Position numbers and translations under genes: made by a program. A stretch of DNA of 64,000 bases from Phaseolus vulgaris (lineage: Eukaryota > Streptophyta > Magnoliopsida > Fabales > Fabaceae), in contig NC_023749.2 in assembly GCF_000499845.2 (NCBI RefSeq), forward strand, positions 9,096,013 to 9,160,012. The letters are read 5' to 3'. The notes under the pieces are model-generated. The model worked only from the letters and a program-made list of their open reading frames with translations. It was not told where the DNA came from and did no database searches. Of the stretch, positions 48,761-59,749 are shown in pieces; the stretch's first letter is position 1; every line of letters starts with the position of its first letter.

Positions 48761-49132
48761 TTAATCTTTTTCATCGGCAACGTCTTCAATGCACCATTTG
48801 AAAAAATTACAGCCTAAAACCATGTCACTTCTAATCTGTTTTGAAGAAAACAATAAAATTAAACAATGAATAAGTTTAAAATAACATTCTTAAGTTTGTT
48901 TGAAACCTAATTGAATAAATTTTACCTTGTAGTTGGGACAACCCCAAAAATTTTTTCCAACATTTTTTTGTGTTGTTGCTATTCTTAAAACAGCAAATTG
49001 TCCACAATCACAAATAGGATCAACGAAGGCACTTGTGGTCCCAGTAGCATGGGTAAAAGTACCACGTTTTTGCACACTACAACCAGTACAACTAGATGAC
49101 AACGTGTTGTGATACGCAGACATTAATGACAC
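48761..49132 (-). CDS. Small GRF-type zinc-finger protein, one intron
   Basis: Exon 1 (49132-48926) and exon 2 (48835-48761) join across a 90-base GT-AG intron into an open frame of 93 residues. The GRF zinc finger runs CDCGQFAVLRIAT (from Cys41), then NVGKNFWGCPNYK (Cys65), and continues in exon 2 with GCNFFKWC (Cys78). All four zinc ligands of the pattern are therefore present, and the intron falls inside the finger. GRF fingers bind single-stranded nucleic acids in proteins such as topoisomerase III and APE2. Plants also have many small, unexplained GRF proteins, often near or inside transposons. No stops or frameshifts are seen. The longer coiled-coil or membrane tail of many plant GRF proteins is absent. 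It lies on the strand of, and about 200 bases beyond, the transposon-protein gene at 49335-50389. Confidence 0.75.
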
Positions 49133-49334
49133 TTAACCAATGTTGTCGAAGTAATAAGATGGTAAAAAAGTTGCATTAAAAACAATATGATTATGTAAAT
49201 AAGTAGCATGAAAAGTAGCATAAGACCTTAACAATAACAATGTCAACGTCAAAAATAACAAACACAATTCATCAATGTTCAACATGAAACTTAGAAATAA
49301 AAATAACAATGACAATAACATAATAATAACACAC

Positions 49335-50389
49335 TCAATGGCCTTGATGACGTCGAATGTCAGTCAGAGTAACCTCCATTCTGTCCATTCGGGTATTCAT
49401 TTTTTCTATGCCAGACAAAATTTGATTTAACAATTCCCTTTGAGTGGGGTTTTCCCCTTCAGGTTGACCACCTTCATCATCTTGTGGTGGCAATTCATCC
49501 TCTTCATCATCTTCTTCGTTTGCATGTTGTGGTCTACCAAGTTGCCATAAGACATTGACCTGGAATATATTTAATTTTGTCATACTTTTTTTGCTAAAGT
49601 AATGATTCCAGCCTAGCATTGTTGCTTGTTCATTGGACAAGTCAAAGCCATACACCCACAAGATCCTCGTTATCAAATTTGCATATGCGAGAGGCATCTT
49701 GTTATCCCAGCATTTGATGATCTGTTGCATTATGTAATGAGGGCCAATTAATGCGTACATTATTCTTCATTCAGCAGTTGTGCATAGTTGCTTCCTCGAG
49801 GGCACAAGATATGCACCCATGTGTAATGCAACAGTCGGTCATTCATTTTCAGACTACCGACATTTTTCAGATTTTGACCTTCAACATCTTCACGAATCAT
49901 GGACGATAATGCTAGGCCTCGATCAAAATTCAGTTCCTCAGGTATCGTTCCAGGGGTTAACTTAAGACCATCGTACTGTAGATGAGCAATGGTCATCCAA
50001 TCTATTTCTTTAATGTGTATCATTTTTCCGCAAATCTCAATGGCAAGGTGACCAGCAGGTGTGAATTTTGCATTTGTATAAAATACTCTGATCAAATCCT
50101 CATAATACGGATGATTAATTCCAAGGAAAGGTTGTAAACCTTGCCAATTCAGAAGATTTTGGAATTCAAATCCTGGACCAACAAAAAAGGGAGTATGCAT
50201 CACTTTTGGTGGTAATACTGCTCTTGCGTGAAAGTTCTTTTCAAAAACCACCATTTGACGCCTGGTACTGAAGTATCTTGAATAATCAAGAACTTCTGGA
50301 ATCCTCGTTGGTGGAGGAGGAACGTCAACATCTTCTGCTGGAGATTTACCCTTACGGGTTCTGTTACGTTTGTGCGATGATGATGCCAT
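49335..50389 (-). pseudogene. Putative plant transposon protein (Transposase_32-like), frameshifted
   Basis: Two frames overlap at TAATG near 49760. The first (50389-49760, 209 residues) has a basic N-terminus (KRNRTRKGKS), RYFSTRRQMVVFEKNF, then FEFQNLLNWQGLQPFLGI and EDLIRVFYTNAKF. This is the N-terminal pattern of the putative plant transposon protein family. The second (49760-49335, 141 residues) continues it with YALIGPHYIMQQIIK, an acidic linker (ANEEDDEEDELPPQDDEG) and a C-terminal coiled coil (LLNQILSGIEKMNTRMDRME). A single-base shift most likely split one gene of about 350 residues. Its biochemical role is unknown. It sits between the GRF gene and the Harbinger remnant, all on the minus strand. 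Confidence 0.7.
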
Positions 50390-50639
50390 CTATAATGCAA
50401 TTACTACAATAAATAACTAAACAGAAGTTAACATAATATCATAAAGCAATAATGCAAGCTCAAAAACCAAAATATTACATTGCTAATGAAAGTAGAAGTT
50501 CACAATGCAAAATATTACATGTCCAATAACTAACACAGATAGTCAAATATTACATGTCCAGCTACTAACAAAGACAGTCGAATATTAGATTAATAATAAT
50601 TAAAGGTAACCCCCACGCAGAGATATGAAATCAATGCCT

Positions 50640-51870
50640 AGTCATAAATCCAAACAATTTTGTCATTCCAAATAGTTGCTTAACTCTTCCGGGATGGTCA
50701 CATAAAAACTCATAGCATTGATCCATGAGTTGTTCATCTTGAATGTTTAGCTCCACGAGCATTGCCCAAATATCAGACTCTGAGTACTGGTATGAGGCAT
50801 GGCGTCGATGGTGGTGTACATGCTCAGCATATAGGTCGTTTCTTCGTCTAATTTCGGCAGCTATATCTTGAGCTGCCGTTGCCTGTGCACGAGCAATATT
50901 ACTACAACCTTTTAATTTTTCTGCACACCCAATCCCCTATAATTAACCTTCTGGAATAACCAAAGGATCGCCTCGTACCAAAGCATCTTTCAATATCCTT
51001 GAATCGAAGGTAGTTCCTTCCCAACCGGCTAAGACATATGTGAACTTCATGTCAAAGTCACAGGCTGCAAATATGTTTTAGGTTGGCCAGTCTTTTCTCC
51101 CTCGAAAACGAGGCGCATTAGCACGTGCAACCTTAGCACGTACATGACTCCCATCTATGACCCCTAAACAATCCTAATGTAAACAAAAATTCATAACTTT
51201 AATTAACCACAAACTAAAGAAGACATTACAATAATTTCAAGTAATATTTTTATCAACAAACCTTAAAGTATGGGAAAAATCGACTGTTGTTAAGGATGTG
51301 TGGTTCTACAACCGTTCCATTTGGTTGAATTAAAAATTCCCCCTCCAACATTAAAATGGCACTCAAAACATTATGAAAGTGACGGGAAACTGTTTCTCCA
51401 GACTGATGGAAAAAGAATGACACACTTCGATTCTTCACATTATGCCCAATAATGTGCAGAAATTTCGCTACTTGTTCTTCCACGGTTGATCGATATGCAT
51501 CTTTAACAAATCCAGTTCCCCGTATTCGTTCACATAATTTAATGAAAGCTTTCGGTCCCATGCGAATAATGTGACGAGATTGTTCAGTGTGAACCAAGTA
51601 CTCCATCAATTCTTGTCTGTGACGCTCTTTTTGTGGTTGGGACTCACTGATACAGTTGCTTGTAGTAAGGCATTGTGCGTAACAATTTCAATCCAAAAGC
51701 AATCATACAAAGAATCATGACTGTACCTTCATTATTTTTTTTTATTTGTTCTTCGATTTATGAAATTAAGTTCATGTTCGCCGCAACAAGATCGTCATAA
51801 ATTGCAACTGTTTCCTCAAAGTGTACCATCTCTGACTCGTCATAATTTCTTTCCGAATTCATACCGAACG
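50640..51870 (-). pseudogene. PIF/Harbinger transposase remnant, internally deleted
   Basis: From about 51862 (MNSERNYDESEM) the minus strand encodes a plant Harbinger transposase. The N-terminal helical region (LCERIRGTGFVKDAYRSTVE, EEQVAKFLHIIGHNVKNRSV, HQSGETVSRHFHNVL) ends at NSRFFPYFK. An 88-base GT-AG intron (51174-51261) follows. Exon 2 opens with DCLGVIDGSHVRA, the first catalytic Asp, and goes on to KFTYVLAGWEGTTFDSRIL, the second Asp. After a stop near 50943 the third catalytic acidic region never comes. Instead there is DIAAEIRRRNDLYAEH and LMDQCYEFLCDHPGRVKQLF, which resembles the C-terminus of the Myb/SANT-like ORF1. A deletion has therefore joined the two genes. Other stops lie at about 51762 and 51076. 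Confidence 0.8.
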
Positions 51871-53586
51871 CGGTTACCGTATCGGTGTAAAAGTACACCA
51901 ATACAGTTACCCTAAAACGTATTTTTAATTAATTTTAATAAAAAAATTAATCAAAATTACTATATCATTCAATAACATAATTTAATCAAACAACAAATAA
52001 ATATAAACAAATAAAATAAAATAAAATAAAACCTAAAATTTCTATTTCTACTTCATAAAGAATTCATTTTGAAATAAATAATTACTTTCTACATTTATAA
52101 TTAAAATATTTCTAAAATATCAATTACTTTTTAAAAAACCTACAAATTACAAATTTCTATTTCTACTTCTAAAAATATTCATTTTAAATACATTTATTTT
52201 TATCTTTCTAATAATTTATGTACAATCTAAAATAATATTAACTACAGATTATTAATTTTTATTTCGATTCTGTAAACTTATTTTTCTTTGTAATAATTTA
52301 TTATCAATCTAAAATAAACTTTTTCTAACTTTTTAAATTAGTATAACATTTTTTTAACATTTAATTCTAACACCAATAATTTATGTGAAATATAAATTAA
52401 AAAAAAAACTCAAAATGATATTTCTACTTTAAACTTTTACTGTTTTTTTAATTAATACAACATTTTTATAATGTTTTTATTATAACATTAATAAATTATG
52501 TTTAATCTAAAAAATGAAAACCCTATCAAAATATTTTTAAAATTTTGAATTCCATTCTGTCAAAATAATTTTTTTTAAATCTGTTTCATAAAGAATTCAT
52601 TTTGAATTAAATAATTACTTTCTACATTTATAATTAAAATATCAATTAAAAATAGCACTTCTAAAATATCAATTACTTTTTAAAAAACCTACAAATTACA
52701 AATTTTTATTTCCACTTGTAAAAATATTCATTTTAAATACATTCATTTTTTTCTTATAACAATTAAATCTTATAACAAAAATTACAAAAACATTTTTTTT
52801 AATCTTTTCAACTAATAACATTAATAATTTATGTCCAATTTAAAAAAATATTAACCATACAGAATACAAATATTCATTTAAAAAAATAATCTATTCTCTT
52901 ATAAACCATTAAATTAAATGTTAAACAAAAATTAACTTTGTATATTTATTATTATACAATATTTCAGTTTTCTTATACAATATTTATTAACTTTGTATAT
53001 ATATTATTATACAATATCTATTTTCTTATAAACAATATTTATCTTAAATTTTTCAGTTTTCTTTAATCACAACAACTTTTTTTATTTCATTTAATTATAA
53101 CATTAATAATTTATGTTTAATATAATAAAAAATCTAAAATTTACAAATTTCTGTTTCCATTACGTAAATAATTCATTTCATAGAAATAAATATTTTTCTT
53201 AATAAATTAATAACTATCTACGAAAATTAAAATAATAAATCAACTGAAACAATTAATTTAATTAACTAAACTCCTTAACATATTTAATTAACTATCTAGT
53301 AACTACTTAACATAATTAACTAAACTAAACTCTAAAAAAATTATATTACAGCAACAGCCTTAACATAATAAACTAAAATAAATTCTAAACAAATTATATT
53401 ACAAAACCATAATCATAAATATAAAACAGAAATTAAATAAAAAAAATTTACATAAAAAAATTTTAAAACCCGAAGATAAGCACTCAAGAATAGCAATAGG
53501 ATGGCTTATAGGAAGATCAACACACCTGAAAATAATAGAAAACAAATAAATTAACAAACATTTATATTTCAAAAATTTTAGAACAT
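51871..53586. other. Very AT-rich stretch
   Basis: No gene is seen. An internal repeat of about 130 bases occurs twice, near 52047-52200 and 52582-52750 (CATAAAGAATTCATTTTGAA, ATAATTACTTTCTACATTTA, TTTTTAAAAAACCTACAAAT). It is an old direct duplication about 535 bases apart. Confidence 0.6.
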
Positions 53587-53907
53587 AATCGATTATGGCA
53601 TCACTTACACACACAGGATAATCGATTATGAACGCATAATCGATTATGTTAGCAGGCAAAAAACAACCATAATCGATTATCACAGCACATAATCGATTAG
53701 GAACCATTTTACACAGTTAAGATAATCGATTATCAAAGCATAATCGATTATGCTACTAGGCTAAAAACAACAATAATCGATTATCACAACAAATAATCGA
53801 TTAAGAGCAATTTTACACACTACAGATAATCGATTATGCTTGGGAAATTTTGCAGATTACACTATAATTGATTATTTTGCCTGTGATACTTAAACCATAA
53901 TCGATTA
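53587..53907. repeat. Array of the palindrome AATCGATTA with 104-bp higher-order unit
   Basis: Eleven exact AATCGATTA sites start at 53587, 53620, 53638, 53671, 53691, 53724, 53742, 53775, 53795, 53828 and 53899. One decayed site (AATTGATTA) is near 53867. Within 53617-53824 they form two 104-bp units with sites at offsets +3, +21, +54 and +74 in each. A third, partial unit starts at 53825. Most sites are extended to ATAATCGATTAT. The array lies upstream of the minus-strand transposon genes. Confidence 0.9.
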
Positions 53908-54508
53908 ACCAACAATCAAACATATAAACTCACCTCAGATGAACCCAGAGATGAACGAGATGAAGGCACAGATGAACCCAGAGATGAACACAACACTTTC
54001 AGATAAATAACCTCTACGTTAATGAAGCCCCTAACACACACTATGACTTATGAATCTCTCCAACTACACACTTTATGCTTCGCTCTCTCTTTGCTTATGC
54101 TTCGCTTATCTGTGACTGTGAATGGAGGAAACAACGTTTATAAAGAAACCAGAAACCTCACGCACCTACCTCTCACCCACTTCATTGATGAGGTTTCAAA
54201 CTTTCACATGGTCAATAGATTCCTGAGCCAAGTCAGGAATCTCATGCTTTCATCTGGCATGCACGCAGAGCCACTGTGCTTCTTGATTCCAGCACAAAAG
54301 TAAGGGCAACATTGGAAATTCGTGGTGATGACTTGGGACTTGCACTGCACAGTGAAACTTTCTCTTCATCTTTCAGAAGAAACACAATTCACTCAACTTT
54401 CTCTTTCGCTGCACCCTCACCCGCAACCATGCCTGGATCCAAACGGGGTGCTGTTGTGACTTCCGTCGTCGCCAACAGTGGCACCCCTGGATCCAAACGA
54501 AGCCTTAG
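53908..54508 (+). other. Gene-like, less AT-rich segment, unassigned
   Basis: Composition rises towards coding-like levels. A short duplicated phrase (CAGATGAACCCAGAGATGAAC) occurs at 53936 and 53970. Frames at 54022-54303 and 54276-54515 end in a Gly/Ser/Lys-rich peptide starting MPGSKRGAVV, preceded by a pyrimidine-rich leader (54380-54425). It may be the promoter and N-terminus of a gene cut by the repeat that follows, but I recognise no family. Confidence 0.3.
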
Positions 54509-55893
54509 TGTCTAAGTTCAAGAGGGGAGGGGTGAATTGAGCTTATAAAATTTTCGCAAGAACACACCATTAACAGTATATCAGAGGCAAAAGAACAGAT
54601 TGTTTTACATGAAACAGATTGATTCTTCAGAGCAGTCTAGCACAATTTGAATTTGTTCAAATTAAAATTGTAATCAACAGAGGGTTATAACAGAATCAGA
54701 TTAGTTGGATTTTATGAGTATGAAGAATACAACTATGCTAAGAGAACAATCAAATTCATTCAACACAAGGTTTTAAAGAGAATGAATCTTTCTCAGTTTT
54801 TAATGATTAGACTATTTGTTCACAGATCAATTAAAACATCATATACAACTGCCTTGTTTATGATCAGAGAGCTTTAACAAATCAGGAAGAACAGTTTTTA
54901 CTTAAACCCAAAATTAACAGATTCAATTTCAAAAGAACAGATTTAGTTCTTAACAGAATTAAGCAAAACCAGAAATGAGTGCAGGGATGAGAAGAAAAGG
55001 CACGCAAGTTTTTATACTGGTTCACTCATACAGAGCTACGTCCAATTTCACCTTACCCCAAGGTGGAATTCACTAAAACCAGTACCAATCACTTACAAGC
55101 ACAACAATTCTTGAACACTACAAGAACAATACAACCAATGCTGAAAAACCCTATTTCAACACACCTTGCACTCCAAGAAACCCTATCAAGGAGTGACTAA
55201 CACTTACACCTTTACAAACCAGAATAAAGGAAAGATTACACCTGAAAAGAAGATGCAAGAACTCAAAACCAGTAGTTCAATTTGCTGCAGAACTGCACCA
55301 GCACCTTCACCAAGATCAAAGGTTTCCTAAAACAAGCACACTTGAAAATTCCTTTGGAAAACCTTTCAATCCTTCTTCTCACATAGAAAATGTTTGATCT
55401 CTGTCAAAAACGTAATTGCTCAGCATCCTTTTATGTGAGAGAGGCTTTTCTTTATATAGAAAACGGTTTCTAACTTCTTTTAAAAAACAGTTGAAAAGCT
55501 GTTATGAAAACAACCGATTCAGTTTTGAACCTAATAGATTTATTTTGTGAAAACTGCCAACTCAGCTAACTGAAATAACTGTCTGAGTTGTACCTTTGGT
55601 GTCCTAACTAACTTTCGAAAAACCTTTCAGCAGACCAAAGAATAAACCTGTTCTTTTACAGAGAAACAGATTTATTTTTGTGCAGTATCCTGATTTTAGG
55701 AGAAAACTCTAAAACGCTTTTGGAAAAACTTTTAACCACTTCATGTGCTTGATCTAGGCTTGGTTAGGCATTTAGGATAGATCATGTAGCAAAAGGCAAC
55801 CTTACACAACCACAAGCCTACATACAAGATCATCTAAACCTATTACAAACTTTACAACAAACTAGCTATTTTCTACATCAAACACAAACTAAC
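54509..55893 (+). repeat. TG..CA-bounded dispersed repeat (possible solo LTR)
   Basis: It begins TGTCTAAGTTCAAGAGGGG and ends AACTAACA. It contains TTATACTGGTTCACTCATAC and CCTTACCCCAAGGTGGAATT, a combination I associate with a common plant repeat. The flanks CTTAG and CTAGG are not an exact 5-bp duplication, so the ends are tentative. No coding sequence. Confidence 0.35.
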
Positions 55894-55974
55894 ACTAGGT
55901 AGAGAAGAGGCTTCATCCATCTTCAACCGTATGCGTTTCTATATCCACTTCAGAGTGTAGGGAAATGTTGGTAG

Positions 55975-56450
55975 TTTTGTTTATGAATAAAAAAATGGTT
56001 CATTTTGATATTTGATTGATTGATTTATTATTATAGTTATTTTGTAATTTCAATAGTTAACAAAGTAATTTTTAGTTTTAAAATTTTTATTTTATTTATT
56101 ATCTACTAGATGTAGACCACTTTATTTGAAGAAAGTGGAGAAATTGATATGTTGAGACTATTTTTTTCAATTGCTATAAAGTTCTAAATTTATGAAATTT
56201 GTGATTGGATTTATGTTGATTGTTTTTAATCTAATTGATTATGACTAAAAACTTTTTTAATTTTCAATTTGATTCAAATTAATCACGAAACAGTTTGATT
56301 TTGAGTTTTTGCCCGTTTATTTTGAAAACTAATTTTCTGTTTTAAACTGATTTTCTTGTCTATTATTAAAATTAAAGATATTTGTTTGTAAATTTGTTAT
56401 ATATAACTACTACATTTACTATATTTGGTAAAAATAAAAAAATACAGATA
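55975..56450 (+). mobile_element. Decayed Helitron fragment related to 16293-17458
   Basis: Ordered similarity to the Helitron interior: TTTTGTAATTTCAATAGTTA, AGTAATTTTTAGTTTTAAAA, TTCTGTTTTAAACTGATTTT and TTAAAGATATTTGTTTGTAA, matching 16500-16680. No ends are seen. Confidence 0.5.
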
Positions 56451-57939
56451 GGTGTTAGTTAGACACAATGAAGGTGCGAGGTGAGAGAAGAGGAAGAAAA
56501 TGAAAGATTTAAAAATAAAAAAATAACAAAAAAGAATTAAAAATGACAAAAATTCTTAAATTTAGATTACAAATAAAAGAATTCAATGGTTATCAAACCA
56601 TCCAACACTAGGAGACCCATCTAACTCATAGTCTTAATAACGATGGTAATTCAAATAGTTATTATATGGTTTTCATTTTTTTCTTGGGAACTGAAAAATA
56701 CACATTTTCATTAAGAAAGGGACGTATTTACCTTCCAACATTCTATATTTTGCTTGTAAAACATAATTTTGTGTTTTTCTTAAATAGGACAAAATTAATT
56801 ATGTTTAAAGATATTTTTACCATTATAAAAAAAAAACCAACAAAAGGAATGTACGACATTTACACAAGTGATTTGTTTTAAGAAACTTGATTTAAAATAT
56901 TCTAATATAAAACTAATAGTAGAATATCAATATAAAAAAGACTAAACAATATAGTTTAAAATTAATTAAAACTAATTATTAATATTTGAAAACATATTTC
57001 TATCGATTAATTTTAAAATATAAGTAAAGAGTTCATTGTTTCAGTTTGAATAATTTTAATCTGTCAGCTGTGAAAAGAAAAAGACTTTGGAGAGTTAAGA
57101 AAAATGATCTTCAGTTGAAGTAATTCGATGAGTTCATGTGTTCATTTCGATGACCCGGTCTCAAGCCTCTACATCGACTACATTAATTGTTGGAATGAAA
57201 AATCACATGCCTCGGGAATTTTTCAATCTATGGAGAAGAATAAACATACATGTCACAATAATTAACTAAGTGCTACTCAAAAATTTCAATTATTAATTTA
57301 AGATAGTATGGTGAAACTTCCTCACAAGCAAAATAATGCACTTTGGCCTAATTCTTCTCACATCCCCATATCTTTGAAAGTAAAGAAATTGTTCATCCAA
57401 AATTTATAATTTGAAATAAAAAATTTGTATTTTAAATTTTAAAATATAAAATATAAATTTGTATTTTAAATTATAAAATTTGAAATAAAAAAATTGATTA
57501 TAGATTATACAATTCAAAATATAATGTATTTTGAATTTTATAATTTGATACAAAATTTGTATTTTAAATCTTATAATTTGAAATTAAAAATGTGTATTTT
57601 GGATTCTAGAATTTGAAATACAATTTTTATATTTTAAATTCTAGATTTCGAAATATAATTTTTATATTTCAAATTTTAAAATCTGAAATACAATTTTGTT
57701 TGCTTGGACAGTGAAGGTAAGAGACTGTCGCAGACGATGACACTGAATGTGAGAGGTATTGTGAAGGTGACATTATTGCTCTGTTTGCATCTGAGTGAAC
57801 GTTCACTCGGATAGAAATACAAGAATTGTTTTTTATTATTTCCACTCAATTGCACGAATTGGAGGGCGCTGATTTGCGATTTGCGAGAGAGATAAAAGCC
57901 ATATGCTCTGCCAAGCGAAGAAAGATAAGAAAACATTTA
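56451..57939. other. AT-rich stretch with short repeats
   Basis: At 57400-57690 a short motif (AATTTGAAATA, ATTTTAAAT) recurs about every 35-45 bases. At 57700-57920 there is a less AT-rich piece with a minus-strand frame (MFSYLSSLGRAYGFYLSRKS..) that I cannot assign. Confidence 0.4.
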
Positions 57940-58369
57940 AAAAATACATCATACCATTACAAAAGTCTAAATTACCCTTAATTTTTAAAATTTAAAATAT
58001 AAATAATATATAAAAATAATAATAAAATTATAAATAATAATAGTAACTATAATAATAACAATAAAAATAAATATAAATATAAATTAATACTTAATAATAA
58101 TTAAAATAAAATTATTAAATAATAATATTAAAAATAATTAAAATTTTATTATTTAAATATTTTTTAAAGAAAGGGTAAATTTATAAACTTACATTTTACA
58201 CATTTAAAAAAAAAATTCTCTTATAACCATCATATCACTCACAAACTTCAATAAACTTTTTTCACAAATCCACTCTAATATACCATAATCCAAATAACCT
58301 CACTTTCTTTGTACTTTCCTTTCAAATCATTACATTTACACTCATCCTCTCCCCAATCCAAACACAACC
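57940..58369. mobile_element. Harbinger-type MITE, left arm truncated
   Basis: The right arm ends CCCCAATCCAAACACAACC and is the CT-rich arm seen at 3350-3514 (ACCATCATATCACTCACAAA, ATCCAAATAACCTCACTTTC). A remnant of the left arm (AAGTCTAAATTACCCTTAAT) starts near 57957. Confidence 0.7.
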
Positions 58370-59749
58370 TATAAGTGAGTAGCTGTTATTGCAGTGGAAG
58401 TTGTGTATAAGATACTGAATGGAGAACATGAAGAAGAGGGTAAAACTGTAATTTATGGAGGTTGCAGTAGAAATTACCTGTACATAAACCAATCCGACCC
58501 ATTATGAAAAATATTCATTGGGCTCCTTCATCCACATATTTATTATCTGCACCTTCCCTTTCTTAAGATGTCCATTTTACCCTTAACATTTTATAATTCA
58601 TTCAATCGCCCTAAGATTCATTATTATCTCGTGTGCTAATTCAGTTCTTATTTTGAACATTGAATCTGACAATGATTATTCTTACAGATAAAGATTTTGT
58701 ACATGTTGAAGTTAGTTAGTCCTTTTGTGTTATTTTTTTATTTTAAAATATTTGAATAATTATGAATGTGACACTTTTTCTATAGTTATATATAAATTGA
58801 AAAATAGGAAGTATCTTGACTAAATAATCTAAAATAATAATTTTCTATTTAATAAAATTGTAGATTATATAATATGAAAATTAATTATCATATTTTTGTA
58901 TAATTAATAATAATAATAATATTATTATTATTTTTATTTTTTTTTTGACTTTTATATTTCACAATCTAGCGTCACATTAAAGCAATATGAGATTGGACAA
59001 TTTAAAATTGTAATTTTAACTTTCAAATTGTGAAATTTATAAATTATTTGCATAAAATTCAATCCAAAAATATAAATTATAAAATTTATATTGTGTAATT
59101 CATAATTCATTATTATATTGTTAATTTAAAATACATTTTTATATCTGAAACACACAATTTAAAAATATATTTCAAATTATACAGTTTAAAATTATATTAT
59201 AAATGATACCGTACAGAATTATAATTATAGATTATGAATTGTATAATTTATAATACATTTCCAAATCTGAAAATAAAATTTAAATTACATAATTTGAAAA
59301 TACATTTTTCATTACACGATACAAAAATATATTATATGAACAAGGTAAACTTTTTATATACAAAAGCTAGAGGTGTTTCATTAAATCCAAAGCATAGACA
59401 CTCTCAATTTTTTTAAAAGAAAAGTATTTTTCAAGCTAAGTGAAAAAACAACTTGTTGTTTTGTCGAAACAACCGATTGTTTTATACTTAGATGTTTTTA
59501 GAAAGATTGAAAATTGTTTTTATGGTTGACTTGCTGTCAAAACCAAAACAACCGATTGATTCGTTGAAACAACCAATTGTTTGTTTTGGTACCATAACAG
59601 AAAACTGTTTTGTGCTTTGACTGAACATTAAATGATTTTCTAACTGTTTACCCTTCAGTTTTTAATGCTTTGACCAATCTTTAAATGAAATTAATAGTTT
59701 GTTGAGATTATGCAACAAACAACTTGGTTTAAATACAGAAAAACAGATT
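58370..59749. other. AT-rich stretch ending in CAACCGATTG repeats
   Basis: Mostly AT-rich. At 59460-59590 the words AAACAACCGATTG (twice) and AAACAACCAATTG (once) alternate with TTGTTT. Similar words occur in the repeat at 54509-55893 (ACAACCGATTC), so this may be a fragment of it. Confidence 0.4.
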
